This document shows positions 21,706 to 30,527 of a DNA stretch of 43,267 bases, one piece after another. How positions within the stretch are numbered: position 1 is the stretch's first letter; every line of letters starts with the position of its first letter. A program made the translations under genes and the position numbers. This DNA is from Candidatus Gottesmanbacteria bacterium RBG_16_52_11. Lineage in GTDB: Bacteria; Patescibacteriota; Microgenomatia; UBA10105; UBA927. The stretch is taken from contig MFJD01000001.1 in the NCBI GenBank assembly GCA_001779095.1, positions 266,402-309,668 on the forward strand, given 5' to 3'. The notes below the pieces were generated by a model. The model was not told the origin of the DNA and did not search any database. It was given only the letters and a program-made list of their open reading frames with translations.

Positions 21706-22095
21706 TCAGCTCCCCACAGAGGTGACGAACAGTGTCCGGTTGAGTATATGGAGTATCATTGCGGAGGGCGTTTTGTGTGATCCGAGCTCCTTGTACTTGA
21801 AGCTGTAGTTACCGTAAAACAGATCTTCCGCAGGCATCTTGAGGCTTCCGTCTTCCTTATCTACCATCCGGTTGAGGATAGTCAGGGCGTCCGAGACCAT
21901 AGGCTGTTTCTTATAGTTTAAAGCCTGACGGACAAATTCAAGTACTTTTTCTGCATTAACATCAAGGAATTCCGGACGGTTAAGTATATCCGGCAGGTAA
22001 TAAAGAAAAGGATCAGTGTAACGGGCCATTTTCGGGACTAAATCCCTGATTTGCCCTATAGTAACTAATCGTCTGTTTTTATCCGTCCCGGTCAT
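21706..22095 (-). CDS. Hypothetical soluble 129-aa protein
   Basis: I do not recognise a family. The protein looks mainly helical and soluble: 'QIRDLVPKMARYTDPFLYYLPDILNRPEF', 'KVLEFVRQALNYKKQPMVSDALTILNRMV'. There is no membrane segment or metal motif. It has a very good promoter: TTGGCA (22139-22134) and TATACT (22116-22111) 17 bases apart on the minus strand, with the ATG 15 bases after the -10, leaving an 8-nt leader. That supports a real, independently expressed gene. It converges with the DUF5655 pseudogene. Confidence 0.65.
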   Translation of the reverse strand: MTGTDKNRRLVTIGQIRDLVPKMARYTDPFLYYLPDILNRPEFLDVNAEKVLEFVRQALNYKKQPMVSDALTILNRMVDKEDGSLKMPAEDLFYGNYSFKYKELGSHKTPSAMILHILNRTLFVTSVGS

Positions 22096-22110
22096 AAGTT
22101 AAGTACTGCA

Positions 22111-22139
22111 AGTATACGTTCAGTCAGTCTTTTTGCCAA
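22111..22139 (-). promoter_or_regulatory. Promoter of the 22095 gene
   Basis: On the minus strand TTGGCA (22139-22134), 17 bases, TATACT (22116-22111). This is among the best promoter matches of the window. Confidence 0.65.
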
Positions 22140-22198
22140 TACTGGCTTACGGTACGCGTTAAGAAACCGTCAATCCGGCGTCTGGTACAATACCTGGC

Positions 22199-22555
22199 AT
22201 GAAACCGCCGCTTTCGTCACTCCGTTATTTTGTGAGACTTATGGATGACCGCTTCCGGATAGGTCCGTTTACCTTCGGTTTCGACGCGGTTCTCGGTTTC
22301 ATTCCCGGAGTTGGTGATACGGTATCCCTGATTTTATCCGTCTCGTCGCTTTGGGTTGCTATCAGGTACGGTTTGCCTGTCGGGGCGCTTCTGGTTATGT
22401 TTGGAAATCTGCTGATTGATTATGTAATCGGGCTTATACCCGTAATCGGGGATATCGCAGATATTTCATTCCGGGCAAATACCCGGAACCTGAGGATTCT
22501 GGAATTTTATATCGCTGAAAATGATCACCGTTCAGTTTATCAGAGGGAGTCATAA
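22199..22555 (+). CDS. DUF4112 family membrane protein
   Basis: The 118-residue protein shows the DUF4112 signature: 'RLMDDRFRIGPFTFGFDAVLGFIPGVGDTVS', two membrane helices (about residues 38-58 and 64-84), and 'GLIPVIGDIADISFRANTRNLRILE'. The family occurs widely in bacteria; its function is unknown. TACAAT (22186-22191) ends seven bases before the ATG, so the mRNA should be leaderless. greA begins five bases after its stop, forming a two-gene operon. Confidence 0.9.
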   Translation: MKPPLSSLRYFVRLMDDRFRIGPFTFGFDAVLGFIPGVGDTVSLILSVSSLWVAIRYGLPVGALLVMFGNLLIDYVIGLIPVIGDIADISFRANTRNLRILEFYIAENDHRSVYQRES

Positions 22556-22559
22556 TGCC

Positions 22560-23045
22560 ATGAAAAAATTCATCAGACCCCGGCCGAAAAAAATTCCGAT
22601 GACAGCGGAAGGATACCGGAAGCTGCAGGAAGAATCGGAGTCTCTCAAAGCCAGCCGACCCGAAGCGGTAGACAATCTGAGGAAAGCCAGGGAAATGGGT
22701 GACCTGTCTGAGAACGGGTATTACAAAGCAGCCAGAGCCAGGCTGTCGTTTCTCGATGCCCGGCTCAGGAGAGCCGACCGCCTGATCAGGGCAGCCCTGG
22801 TTGTTCCGCGGGCAACCGGCGACCGGGTCGGTATAGGAAGCAACGTAAATATTCACGACGGAACGGAAAGCGCAACTTATACTATCGTGGGCGGATACGA
22901 ATCGGATCCCGAGCTACACACTATATCCCACCTGTCTCCGGTGGGGAAATCTCTCATGGGCAAAGTGCCCGGGGATACTGTCGAGGTTTTGACACCGTCC
23001 GGAAAACGTACATATAAAATTCTGCACGTACATAACTCCCGTTAA
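22560..23045 (+). CDS. greA: Transcription elongation factor GreA/GreB
   Basis: It rescues backtracked RNA polymerase by stimulating transcript cleavage. Residues 1-80 form the coiled coil with the functional acidic tip 'REMGDLSENGYYKAAR'. The rest is the FKBP-like domain ('VGIGSNVNI', 'YTIVGGYESDPELHTISHLSPVGKSLMG', 'VEVLTPSGKRTYKIL'). The ATG at 22560 gives 161 residues, the usual length. It has a GGGAG sequence about nine bases upstream. An in-frame ATG at 22521 would lie inside the preceding gene. The C-terminal motif 'ISHLSPVGKSLMGK' is standard Gre. Confidence 0.93.
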   Translation: MKKFIRPRPKKIPMTAEGYRKLQEESESLKASRPEAVDNLRKAREMGDLSENGYYKAARARLSFLDARLRRADRLIRAALVVPRATGDRVGIGSNVNIHDGTESATYTIVGGYESDPELHTISHLSPVGKSLMGKVPGDTVEVLTPSGKRTYKILHVHNSR

Positions 23046-23068
23046 TCGGCCCCGGACGCTTATCATTT

Positions 23069-23314
23069 TTACCGTAATACCCGAACCAGTCCGATCACGA
23101 TAGCCGCACCGGCAATCGCGACTGCCAGACTGTACAGGTCAAATCCGGTTACGCCCGGGTATCCCATCAGGTTCATAAGCAGTCCGCCGACGAAAGCGCC
23201 AACTATCCCGAGCATGATATTCATCACCGCGCCCTGCTGTGCATCCGTTTTCATAATCAGGGATGCTGCCCAGCCGGTTAATGCACCAAATATGATCCAG
23301 AGAATTATTCCCAT
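23069..23314 (-). CDS. GlsB/YeaQ/YmgE family membrane protein
   Basis: This 81-residue transglycosylase-associated-type protein consists of three membrane helices with glycine-rich packing ('GALTGWAASLIM', 'NIMLGIVGAFVGGLLMNLMG', 'LAVAIAGAAIVIGLVRVL'). Members are stress-induced in several bacteria; the biochemical role is unknown. AGAAGGAA on the minus strand, just upstream of the ATG, is a usable Shine-Dalgarno sequence. It converges with greA. The 209 bases between it and the next gene hold no feature I can support. Confidence 0.9.
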   Translation of the reverse strand: MGIILWIIFGALTGWAASLIMKTDAQQGAVMNIMLGIVGAFVGGLLMNLMGYPGVTGFDLYSLAVAIAGAAIVIGLVRVLR

Positions 23315-23523
23315 ATTTCCTTCTTTTACGATATGTTAATAGTTTTTATAAACCTCCTTATACATAAACATCATATGCACACTTCCTCAGAGTTCAATAT
23401 GTGTCCGGTAAGACGACTGTAAGAATCGGGGGTTTCCGGGGTACGGATTGTCCTGTAGGGAAAAACAGCACCATTTCCTGATACGGGAAGCATATCTCAG
23501 AAGCCGAACAAGCGCTTGCGGGA

Positions 23524-24687
23524 TTAACGGCCAGAAATAAGATTCAGGAAAATTGCGGTCAGGGAATATCCCGTAACAAGTGCCCAGGAGCAGACTACGA
23601 ATGCCGCAATGTAACGGATAACAGTTCGTCCGGCAGTCCTGAATAATCCGATACAGTAATTTAGAAAATAACCGGTTATGACGGCGGTAAACGGGTAAAT
23701 CGGAAGAATGTACCAGGCGAGCTTGGTCCTTACTATCATCGCAGTGACTATGATTATCAGGATTGACAGTGTTGCCGTAAAAAGAAGTGCGTCTTTCCGG
23801 ATCCGCCCGGTAAAGACAGACCAACCAAGAGCCAGGGCACCGAACGCGAAAAACGGATTTACTGCCGGATGGGTCAGAATCTGAAGCGGGAAATACAACG
23901 GAGCATAATGGCCTTCCAACGGTTGAATTATCCGATACAGCATATGGTAACCGAAATATTCAGTCAGAAAATCCCGGCCGTAAACCATAATCATGGCCGA
24001 ATGCCAAGGTGCGGCGACTATCACCGCTGTTCCCAGAGTCAGAAACAATCCCGTCAGAATTTTTTCGTGATATTTACTGATAATCCGGAAGATAAAATAA
24101 GGTAGAATCCCGACCAGGATCAGCGGTCCCTTTGTCAGGAGGCCTAATCCGGTTAGGATTCCGGCTATGATACTTCCGTGCCGGTTTTTGCCGTAACGCA
24201 TCAGCGCATACCAGGATGCCACAGTCAGCATAGTGAATAGTCCGTCCACGTCAGCCGATCGGAAAGTGTGGGTAGAGAAGAATCCGCCGGGATTATTAAC
24301 CGATAAATGGCGGACCGCGAGTAAAGTCAGGGCGGACAATATGCCAGCAGTAGTCATTCCCGCTGCGGCAAGAATCCGGTATGTCAGCCAGACTGTAAGG
24401 ATACCGGATGCTGCACTGACAAAACGGAGCGATTCCGGACGAATTCCGGTTAAGTAAACCGGAAACTGACTCAGCCAATACCACAACGGAGGTTTTTCGA
24501 AAAATGCCGATCCGTTAAGCGTCAGCAATATCCTGTTTTTACTGAGGATTGTCTCCCTCACTACCTGAACATTAGTAATCTCATCCCACCGTTCGAAAGG
24601 TTTTAGTCCCAGGTGGGTAAAATATAATAACGCTGCGAGAATTATGATAGCGATTCCCGGCAAACCGATAATTGCCTTCCGGTGCAT
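23524..24687 (-). CDS. GT39-type (ArnT/PMT-like) membrane glycosyltransferase
   Basis: The protein has about ten membrane helices. The first extracytoplasmic loop carries the metal/lipid-binding acidic motif 'GLKPFERWDEI' and then 'FFEKPPLWYWLSQFPVYLTG', the ArnT/GT39 signature. Such enzymes transfer a sugar from an undecaprenyl- or dolichyl-type carrier onto protein or lipid outside the membrane. The ATG at 24687 follows the upstream stop (24694-24692) by four bases; a TTG at 24699 would overlap that gene. It is the third gene of an operon with the Ig/C39 protein and the acetyltransferase-deacetylase fusion. Acceptor and sugar are unknown. Confidence 0.85.
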   Translation of the reverse strand: MHRKAIIGLPGIAIIILAALLYFTHLGLKPFERWDEITNVQVVRETILSKNRILLTLNGSAFFEKPPLWYWLSQFPVYLTGIRPESLRFVSAASGILTVWLTYRILAAAGMTTAGILSALTLLAVRHLSVNNPGGFFSTHTFRSADVDGLFTMLTVASWYALMRYGKNRHGSIIAGILTGLGLLTKGPLILVGILPYFIFRIISKYHEKILTGLFLTLGTAVIVAAPWHSAMIMVYGRDFLTEYFGYHMLYRIIQPLEGHYAPLYFPLQILTHPAVNPFFAFGALALGWSVFTGRIRKDALLFTATLSILIIIVTAMIVRTKLAWYILPIYPFTAVITGYFLNYCIGLFRTAGRTVIRYIAAFVVCSWALVTGYSLTAIFLNLISGR

Positions 24688-24691
24688 GGTC

Positions 24692-26677
24692 TCAGTCAAG
24701 AATGAGGGCAGTGCGGTTCAGGTATTTCCAGCGGTCCAGAAAATCAGCCGTTGTCAGAACCGTATCGCCGCGCCACGGATCACTGGTGATTATGTGGGTT
24801 GGATTCGAAACTGTTCCGCGGTAACCCTTCACCACATAAGAGTGCATTCCGTTAATCGCATATATCGGAGTACCGTCAGTTGACGTCCAGGAAATTTCAT
24901 GGGGATCAGACCATCCGTTCTGCCCCCAGACGAGAACCGGATTGCCCCGGCGGACCTCGTCGGTCAGGCTTCCGAGCGGAAAATCACGGTACACCCGGGT
25001 TGGCCGGAACTGATTCAGTACCGACTGGATCGGTTCCCAGTATGTTCCGTAATCCGCAGTGTAGCCTTTGTGCGGGTTTCCGTTTCCCCGGCTGCCGGAC
25101 ATGCCGATTTTCCCTTTCAGATCTGTTTCGTTGATATCGATACCGCGGTACTTCAGGAGAATTCTGGCTGCCGCAATATTGCAGGTGAAAGATTCCTGCT
25201 GCTTCAGATTCAGAACAGGCAGTACGAACTCTTCAGGGCCGGTACTGAAAGTAAAAGCATATTCCCTGTCTGACGGTGTTCCGAGGGCTGCCGGGACTCC
25301 GGAGCTTATGCGGAAGGTGACGGGCGATGAGAAAGGCAGCGGTACTGAAGGTTTGAAAATCATAGTGCTGCCGGACCAGGAAATTGACCCGCGTACGGTC
25401 GGTGTTATGGAGAAACGTGACTCGGCTGCCGGGCGGTCGACTTCCTGGTCAAATGATATCCGGATTTCGGAATCAGCCGGTATGTTCTGAGACTGATGGC
25501 GCGGAACCGTATCGGCAATGCCCGCGGCACCGATCGTTTTGAACCGGTACTCCGCATCGGCACCGAGTTCACCTCCGTTTTTTGTTCTGATGCCTTTCTT
25601 TAACCTGACGGTATAGGTTGTATTCCGGTTAAGCGGTGAGGTGGTATATGAATAAACCGTACTGTCATCATTCCAGCCGGAAACGCCGGGTGACGGAGGG
25701 CTCAATGTGAAACCGGAAACGACGCTGGATTCATCCATCGGTTCCTGGAACGTCACCGTAATCCGGGAATCGGGAGCAACAGTGGTTCCCTGAGGCTGGA
25801 TGGAGAGGATATAAGGAGCCTTGAGGGTGGTAAACCCTGCAGCGGACACCAGTGTTTTATCACCGTACCCGCTGGTTTCGCCGGTCGCGAAGTCGTATAC
25901 AGCCGGCACGGTGATAAGGCTGACCTGATAAAATGTCCCGGATTGCAGCCGCTCGGGAAAACTGATTCTGACCGTGCGGCCGTCCTTAAATGTCAGGTTA
26001 TAAAGCACTGATGGTTCAATCTGCGCAGACCATTCTAATGCGGGATCCCCGGGTTTATCCAGTATGAATTCGATACCGGTGTCCAGTGCGATATCCATTG
26101 CGCCGTCAGAAGGTGATACCGATATTACGACCGGCAGTTCCGGTGTCAGAGCTTCCAGCAGGAATTCCCCCCCCGGTTTGGGGGATAGTGGTTTTGAGAT
26201 ATTTGAAAGGTAAAACATTGCCGTAGTTCCCGGCAATGACGTGCCTGTCGGTATGAAACGGATTATACGGCCGATAGGCAGGAACGGCAGATAGTTAACC
26301 TTTTCCCACGTGCCCTGCATGACGGCGGTATTGTGTACACCGATTTTACGCATATCAACCGGCACATTGAAAACGAATTCGACCGGCTTATCATAAGATC
26401 CGATTGCTGCGGCCGCCTGCGGTCGGGTAAGGATGACTTCGGGTGTCTGGCGCAGGAGGGAAACTATTCCGGTAACAGCCAGAACAGCCATGAGTGTCCG
26501 CAGTATTCCGGTTAGTATCGGCGGGGGTGCATCTGAATTTTTAGGCTGATAAAATTGTTGGTCAGCCCGCTTTTTCAGAATTTTCCATGGAGTCAGTAAC
26601 CGCGGCTTAACAGCAACCAGCAGCATCATTACAAACAGGATTATCAATAATTCGAAATGACTTCCGGTTATTTCCAT
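24692..26677 (-). CDS. Membrane-anchored protein with SbsA-type Ig repeats and C39-like peptidase domain
   Basis: Two membrane helices lie near the N-terminus (about residues 8-24 and 54-76). Then follow about four Ig-like (Big_5/SbsA) units of roughly 90-100 residues, each with the pattern 'SPSDGAMDIALDTGIEFILD', 'QPQGTTVAPDSRITVTFQEPM' or 'PRHQSQNIPADSEIRISFDQEV'. The C-terminal domain is papain-like C39_2: Cys499 in 'SFTCNIAAARILL', His612 in 'GMHSYVVKGY' and Asp633 in 'TSDPW' form a full triad. It probably acts at the cell surface. Its start overlaps the preceding gene's stop by ten bases, so the genes are coupled. Substrate is unknown. Confidence 0.85.
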   Translation of the reverse strand: MEITGSHFELLIILFVMMLLVAVKPRLLTPWKILKKRADQQFYQPKNSDAPPPILTGILRTLMAVLAVTGIVSLLRQTPEVILTRPQAAAAIGSYDKPVEFVFNVPVDMRKIGVHNTAVMQGTWEKVNYLPFLPIGRIIRFIPTGTSLPGTTAMFYLSNISKPLSPKPGGEFLLEALTPELPVVISVSPSDGAMDIALDTGIEFILDKPGDPALEWSAQIEPSVLYNLTFKDGRTVRISFPERLQSGTFYQVSLITVPAVYDFATGETSGYGDKTLVSAAGFTTLKAPYILSIQPQGTTVAPDSRITVTFQEPMDESSVVSGFTLSPPSPGVSGWNDDSTVYSYTTSPLNRNTTYTVRLKKGIRTKNGGELGADAEYRFKTIGAAGIADTVPRHQSQNIPADSEIRISFDQEVDRPAAESRFSITPTVRGSISWSGSTMIFKPSVPLPFSSPVTFRISSGVPAALGTPSDREYAFTFSTGPEEFVLPVLNLKQQESFTCNIAAARILLKYRGIDINETDLKGKIGMSGSRGNGNPHKGYTADYGTYWEPIQSVLNQFRPTRVYRDFPLGSLTDEVRRGNPVLVWGQNGWSDPHEISWTSTDGTPIYAINGMHSYVVKGYRGTVSNPTHIITSDPWRGDTVLTTADFLDRWKYLNRTALILD

Positions 26678-29484
26678 ATGTTGTATATATCGCCGGCTGT
26701 GACAAAAATTACCGGTCCGGAGTTACGGGTAAACGAATGCTGCCGTAAAACCTTCAGTACTTCACGCGCGACGGGCACTTCCTTAAGGTACCACTGTGGG
26801 TGTGTCATAAGTGTAACTGCCTGAGGTTTCATGACCGGATTCCCGTCATACACAGTTTTGAGTACCGAAAGTATTTCGGCTGCGGTGTTTTCATTAGTGT
26901 TTCCTGCGGTATTCGGAATTTCCAGCAGTAGCCGGGATTTATCAGCCGGTGCATTCTGATCAGTGCGGGAAGGGTAGTATGGTTGCGACTGGGGATTTAA
27001 GTCCCATGGACTTTCTGCCTGACCGTTCCAGAGCATTCTGTCGTGTCCGGAAGAGTCATATAGGAATCCTGATTCCGATAATACTTCCAGCATTCCGCTG
27101 TCGGCATACCATCCGCCGGCCCGGAAACCGGACGGTTTTGGAAGTCCGTTTTCAGCAATCAGTGACAATCCATAATCCAGGATTCTGGCAAATTCTGCCG
27201 GTTCGTAAACGGTAGACGGAACATCATAACCATCAGCGCTCCGGTATCCCCAATGTGGCTGGTACCTGACCCCGACCCCGGCCGCAGACACCAGGTCGTA
27301 GTGCATATGCAAATGAAGACCGATTTCCTCCCCCAGACCGGTGTAGCGCCGGAGCACCCATTCAGTCAGCCGCTGTGCCCGGCCGGGCGGCAATACTCCC
27401 GGCAAATAAATCCTCGGATTGAAATAGTGGGTGTACGGAATACCGAATTCCCATGATAAGCCGTCCAATGCATCAAGCCCGCTGTCAGGAACGTCCCATC
27501 CTTCCCAGTCTAATGTCCAAGAAACATAAACCGGGTATGAAATCCGGAACGTCAGTGTCCGGCTTTTCCGGCCGCTGCCGCCAGCAATAATGAAGGCATA
27601 GAAGCCTGCCGGCAGACCGGCAGTATCGATACTGTAAGTAGTAATTCCGGACGGATCAGCCGGAAACTCAACACCTCCGGTACCGGTTAAACTGAGGGAA
27701 TAATTTCCCTCGCCGGCTTGCCGGTCACTAACTTTCAAAGTCAGCTGCGACGGACCGTATCCTTTCATCAGCCATTTCCTGTCGGCTGTCAGCCCGAGGT
27801 CCGGTTGCCGTTCTTCTTTGAGCACAGTCCGGTAAGATTTTTCGGTCGCCGACATCTGAGCAATCCGGTCTGCGGGCCGGGTGTCTGATCCGTAATAAAG
27901 AAAATATCTGTTATCCGACAGATGGGGATATATGGCATGCTCCAGTCTGAGACTGATTTTACCCTCCGTGCTGTCCGGGGACACGAGCACTGAAGATACC
28001 GGAATATACTCCGACCCGTTCCAATAAACGGTCGTGAGGTCGAGTCCCGCCGGATCACTTTTGCCGTCGGTGACCCATGCCCCGTGGTCAAGAGTCACCG
28101 ATACGACTTCCCCTTTGGCTAGCGGTAAAACAGGCTCGGTGTTTGTTATCACGATCTGCCGGCTGTACCCGAATTCAGTATCGAACCATGGTACTGAATC
28201 CGATGCAGAGTCAGGCAGCGGCGGACTTTCCGGTCCGATAAGTGCCTTCGGACTTATAAAGCCGCCAACCGTCGGTACCCCCGCCGGATTTAACAAACTT
28301 GTCCCGGAAGCCAGTCCTGCCAAAAGTAACGCCGCTATATATCTGCGCTTTATCCGGTATCTGCCGTGATGGCCGATACTGACCCTGAATGACCTGACGG
28401 GTCCGGATCCGGCGAAATTTAACGCCGATATCAAAGCAGATCCGCAAAGTACGATAATGTATCCGGTAATAACCGGCAGGAGCGCGGATGTTACAGACCC
28501 GTTCATCCACGCGTATGCCAGAAGAATCAGCATATGAACAACGTAAATATCGAATGAATCGATTCCCAGATATGAAACAGCTTTGAGGATTATGCTGATC
28601 CGGCGGGTTTCCGGAACCGTTTCTCTGACAGCCATGATGGTGAAGATTACACCGAGGCCGACAGTCAGAAATCCCAGAGACGGCGGCCATCGGTTCAGCG
28701 GGGCGATGATCGCGGCGGGGAAAAAGGTACTGGTAATCAGTGCTGCTACGGTTAGAGACAGAAACAGAACCGCCCCTCCGGTCAGGATACGGACACGTTT
28801 GACTCCGGAACCGATATCAGTAATGTGTCTGCCCCATACCAGTCCGGCGGCAAAGACGGGAAAATACTGAAGGACCGGAAAACGCAGCAGTCCGTCGGAA
28901 CCGGCAAAAAGTGCCAGGTATTCCCTGACCGGTGAGCCTGTTTTCAGTCCGAAAAGCAGGTAGCCGGCAACGAACGCTGCGGCCGAGGATACAAGCGCTA
29001 CCGGTATGCTGTGCGCGATTTTCCTGTATAAAGGCGTCAGAAACGGCAGGGTAATATAGACTGCGATAAAGGGCAGGAGAAATTCCGAGAAGCTCGGGAC
29101 CGTAATGAATATAAGTATCCGCCCGATCAGCGAGAACATTGCCGGGACGGATTCCGGAGGATAACTTTTCATCGCGGAGATTACGGCAATTGCATAATAT
29201 CCTGTCAGAAGTGACAGGATGCGCAGCAGATACTGTCGTTTGCCGTATTGCCTCCGGTTATGTACAAGATGGCGGATGTAGGTAGCGGATCCGGACACGA
29301 AAAAAAATATACTGAAAACACTGATATTGCCTGCCAGCGCCGCTAAATTAAGTATCGGACTGCTGCCGTCGTGCAAAAAAAAGACCGTATGGGAAAAGAC
29401 CATGAGTAAAACGGCGATACCACGGGTAAAATCCAGTGCCGGATTCCGGGAATAACGGATTTCATCTGGAAGCGTATTATTCAT
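26668..29484 (-). CDS. Membrane acetyltransferase-like domain fused to polysaccharide deacetylase-like domain
   Basis: The 938-residue protein begins with a multi-helix membrane domain (about residues 1-375) whose start 'NPALDFTRGIAVLLMVFSHTVFFL' matches the DUF1624/HGSNAT or acyltransferase-3 type. These use a conserved Arg and His to move acetyl groups across the membrane. After one more helix (about 383-400) comes a beta-rich extracytoplasmic region, then a NodB-like domain in the last 280 residues: 'YVSWTLDWEGWD', 'YTHYFNPRIY', 'GEEIGLHLHMHYD', 'SGFRAGGWY'. One chain therefore seems to contain an acetyl-adding and an acetyl-removing unit. TATAAT on the minus strand lies 12 bases before the ATG. 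Confidence 0.8.
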   Translation of the reverse strand: MNNTLPDEIRYSRNPALDFTRGIAVLLMVFSHTVFFLHDGSSPILNLAALAGNISVFSIFFFVSGSATYIRHLVHNRRQYGKRQYLLRILSLLTGYYAIAVISAMKSYPPESVPAMFSLIGRILIFITVPSFSEFLLPFIAVYITLPFLTPLYRKIAHSIPVALVSSAAAFVAGYLLFGLKTGSPVREYLALFAGSDGLLRFPVLQYFPVFAAGLVWGRHITDIGSGVKRVRILTGGAVLFLSLTVAALITSTFFPAAIIAPLNRWPPSLGFLTVGLGVIFTIMAVRETVPETRRISIILKAVSYLGIDSFDIYVVHMLILLAYAWMNGSVTSALLPVITGYIIVLCGSALISALNFAGSGPVRSFRVSIGHHGRYRIKRRYIAALLLAGLASGTSLLNPAGVPTVGGFISPKALIGPESPPLPDSASDSVPWFDTEFGYSRQIVITNTEPVLPLAKGEVVSVTLDHGAWVTDGKSDPAGLDLTTVYWNGSEYIPVSSVLVSPDSTEGKISLRLEHAIYPHLSDNRYFLYYGSDTRPADRIAQMSATEKSYRTVLKEERQPDLGLTADRKWLMKGYGPSQLTLKVSDRQAGEGNYSLSLTGTGGVEFPADPSGITTYSIDTAGLPAGFYAFIIAGGSGRKSRTLTFRISYPVYVSWTLDWEGWDVPDSGLDALDGLSWEFGIPYTHYFNPRIYLPGVLPPGRAQRLTEWVLRRYTGLGEEIGLHLHMHYDLVSAAGVGVRYQPHWGYRSADGYDVPSTVYEPAEFARILDYGLSLIAENGLPKPSGFRAGGWYADSGMLEVLSESGFLYDSSGHDRMLWNGQAESPWDLNPQSQPYYPSRTDQNAPADKSRLLLEIPNTAGNTNENTAAEILSVLKTVYDGNPVMKPQAVTLMTHPQWYLKEVPVAREVLKVLRQHSFTRNSGPVIFVTAGDIYNIWK

Positions 29485-29547
29485 TGTTATTAATCCATTA
29501 TATATAAGTCCGTCTTAAGGATGACTATATCCGCTATACCGGTCCGG

Positions 29548-29582
29548 TTGAATATCTGAATGGTTTTATTTAGAATTTACCC
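29548..29582 (+). promoter_or_regulatory. Matrixin gene promoter, leaderless layout
   Basis: TTGAAT (29548-29553), 17 bases, TAGAAT (29571-29576), six bases, ATG at 29583. Transcription should start on the start codon. Confidence 0.7.
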
Positions 29583-30527
29583 ATGAACCGGATTGCTGCA
29601 TTGTTATTGTCAGGGTTTACGGTATTTACGGGAAGCCTGTGGTCTTCTTTGCACATTTTCCCGGGAAAAGCGCTGTCCGGGTCGGTGTGCGATAATGTCC
29701 GGACATACCATATCGGATCTGTCGATCCCCGTTTCGGTATTTCGGAAACGGAGTTTGCGGCTCGTGTGCATGACGGTGCCGTTCTCTGGAACCGGTCCTG
29801 GAAAAATCCGCTGTTTGCCTATGATCCGGAAGGTTTTCTTACCGTCAGCCTGCTTTATGATGAACGTCAGACACTGCGTTCCAGGATTGAAAGTCTGGAA
29901 GATGAGCTGAGCAGCAGACGTACTGATCTGGAACCTGAGATAGCGGCCTATGAACGGGATTCGGATGAGTTCGAACGCAGGTTGGCCGGATTGAATGCCG
30001 AAATCAGCCGATGGAATGCAAAGGGTGGCGCACCGCCTGAGGAATTCGAAAGGCTGAATGCCGAGCAGCAGTCCCTGAAAGACGAAGCCGAACGACTCAA
30101 CGCCAGGGCCAGGTCCCTGAACCGGACAGCCGACAAGTATAATGCCGAGGTGGGGGACCTGAGGGTATCGATCACTGATTATAACCAGACGGTACTGGCA
30201 AAACCCGAAGAAGGGGTATACCGGCCGGCGACGGGAGATATCGAAATCTATTACGATTCGGATCCCGATGAACTGCTGCATAACCTGGCACATGAGTTCG
30301 GTCACGCAATCGGTCTGGAACACGTTTCAGACCCGCAGGCTATAATGTTCATGTACTCGACAAAGATTACCGGAATGTCCGATACGGACCGCAACGGGCT
30401 TGCAGAATTTTGTTCTGACCATACCCGCTCAGCCATACTTAAAAGGAGATTCACGGCACTATTTGATGCGTTTGCCAGACTGCCGGCAATCCTGACTTCT
30501 GCAGTGAACCGGGCAGCAAAGGAGTGA
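29583..30527 (+). CDS. Secreted matrixin-type zinc metalloprotease with coiled-coil insert
   Basis: The zinc site HExGHxxGxxH is complete at residues 237-247 ('AHEFGHAIGLEH'), followed by the Met-turn-like 'AIMFMYST'. A signal peptide covers about residues 1-31. The first half of the protease fold ('VRTYHIGSVDPRFGISETEF', 'DGAVLWNRSWKNPLFAYD') comes before a heptad-rich segment (about residues 93-200: 'LRSRIESLEDELSSRRTDL', 'RLNARARSLNRTADKYNAEV'). The coiled coil is thus inserted inside the catalytic domain. Substrates are unknown. Its last 77 bases overlap the convergent UvrC-like frame. Confidence 0.87.
   Translation: MNRIAALLLSGFTVFTGSLWSSLHIFPGKALSGSVCDNVRTYHIGSVDPRFGISETEFAARVHDGAVLWNRSWKNPLFAYDPEGFLTVSLLYDERQTLRSRIESLEDELSSRRTDLEPEIAAYERDSDEFERRLAGLNAEISRWNAKGGAPPEEFERLNAEQQSLKDEAERLNARARSLNRTADKYNAEVGDLRVSITDYNQTVLAKPEEGVYRPATGDIEIYYDSDPDELLHNLAHEFGHAIGLEHVSDPQAIMFMYSTKITGMSDTDRNGLAEFCSDHTRSAILKRRFTALFDAFARLPAILTSAVNRAAKE

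Noticed and set aside
27303-27310. Third operator with GCATATGC core
   Set aside because: The 8-mer occurs inside the fusion-protein gene without ATCACA/TGTGAT arms, so it is a chance match.
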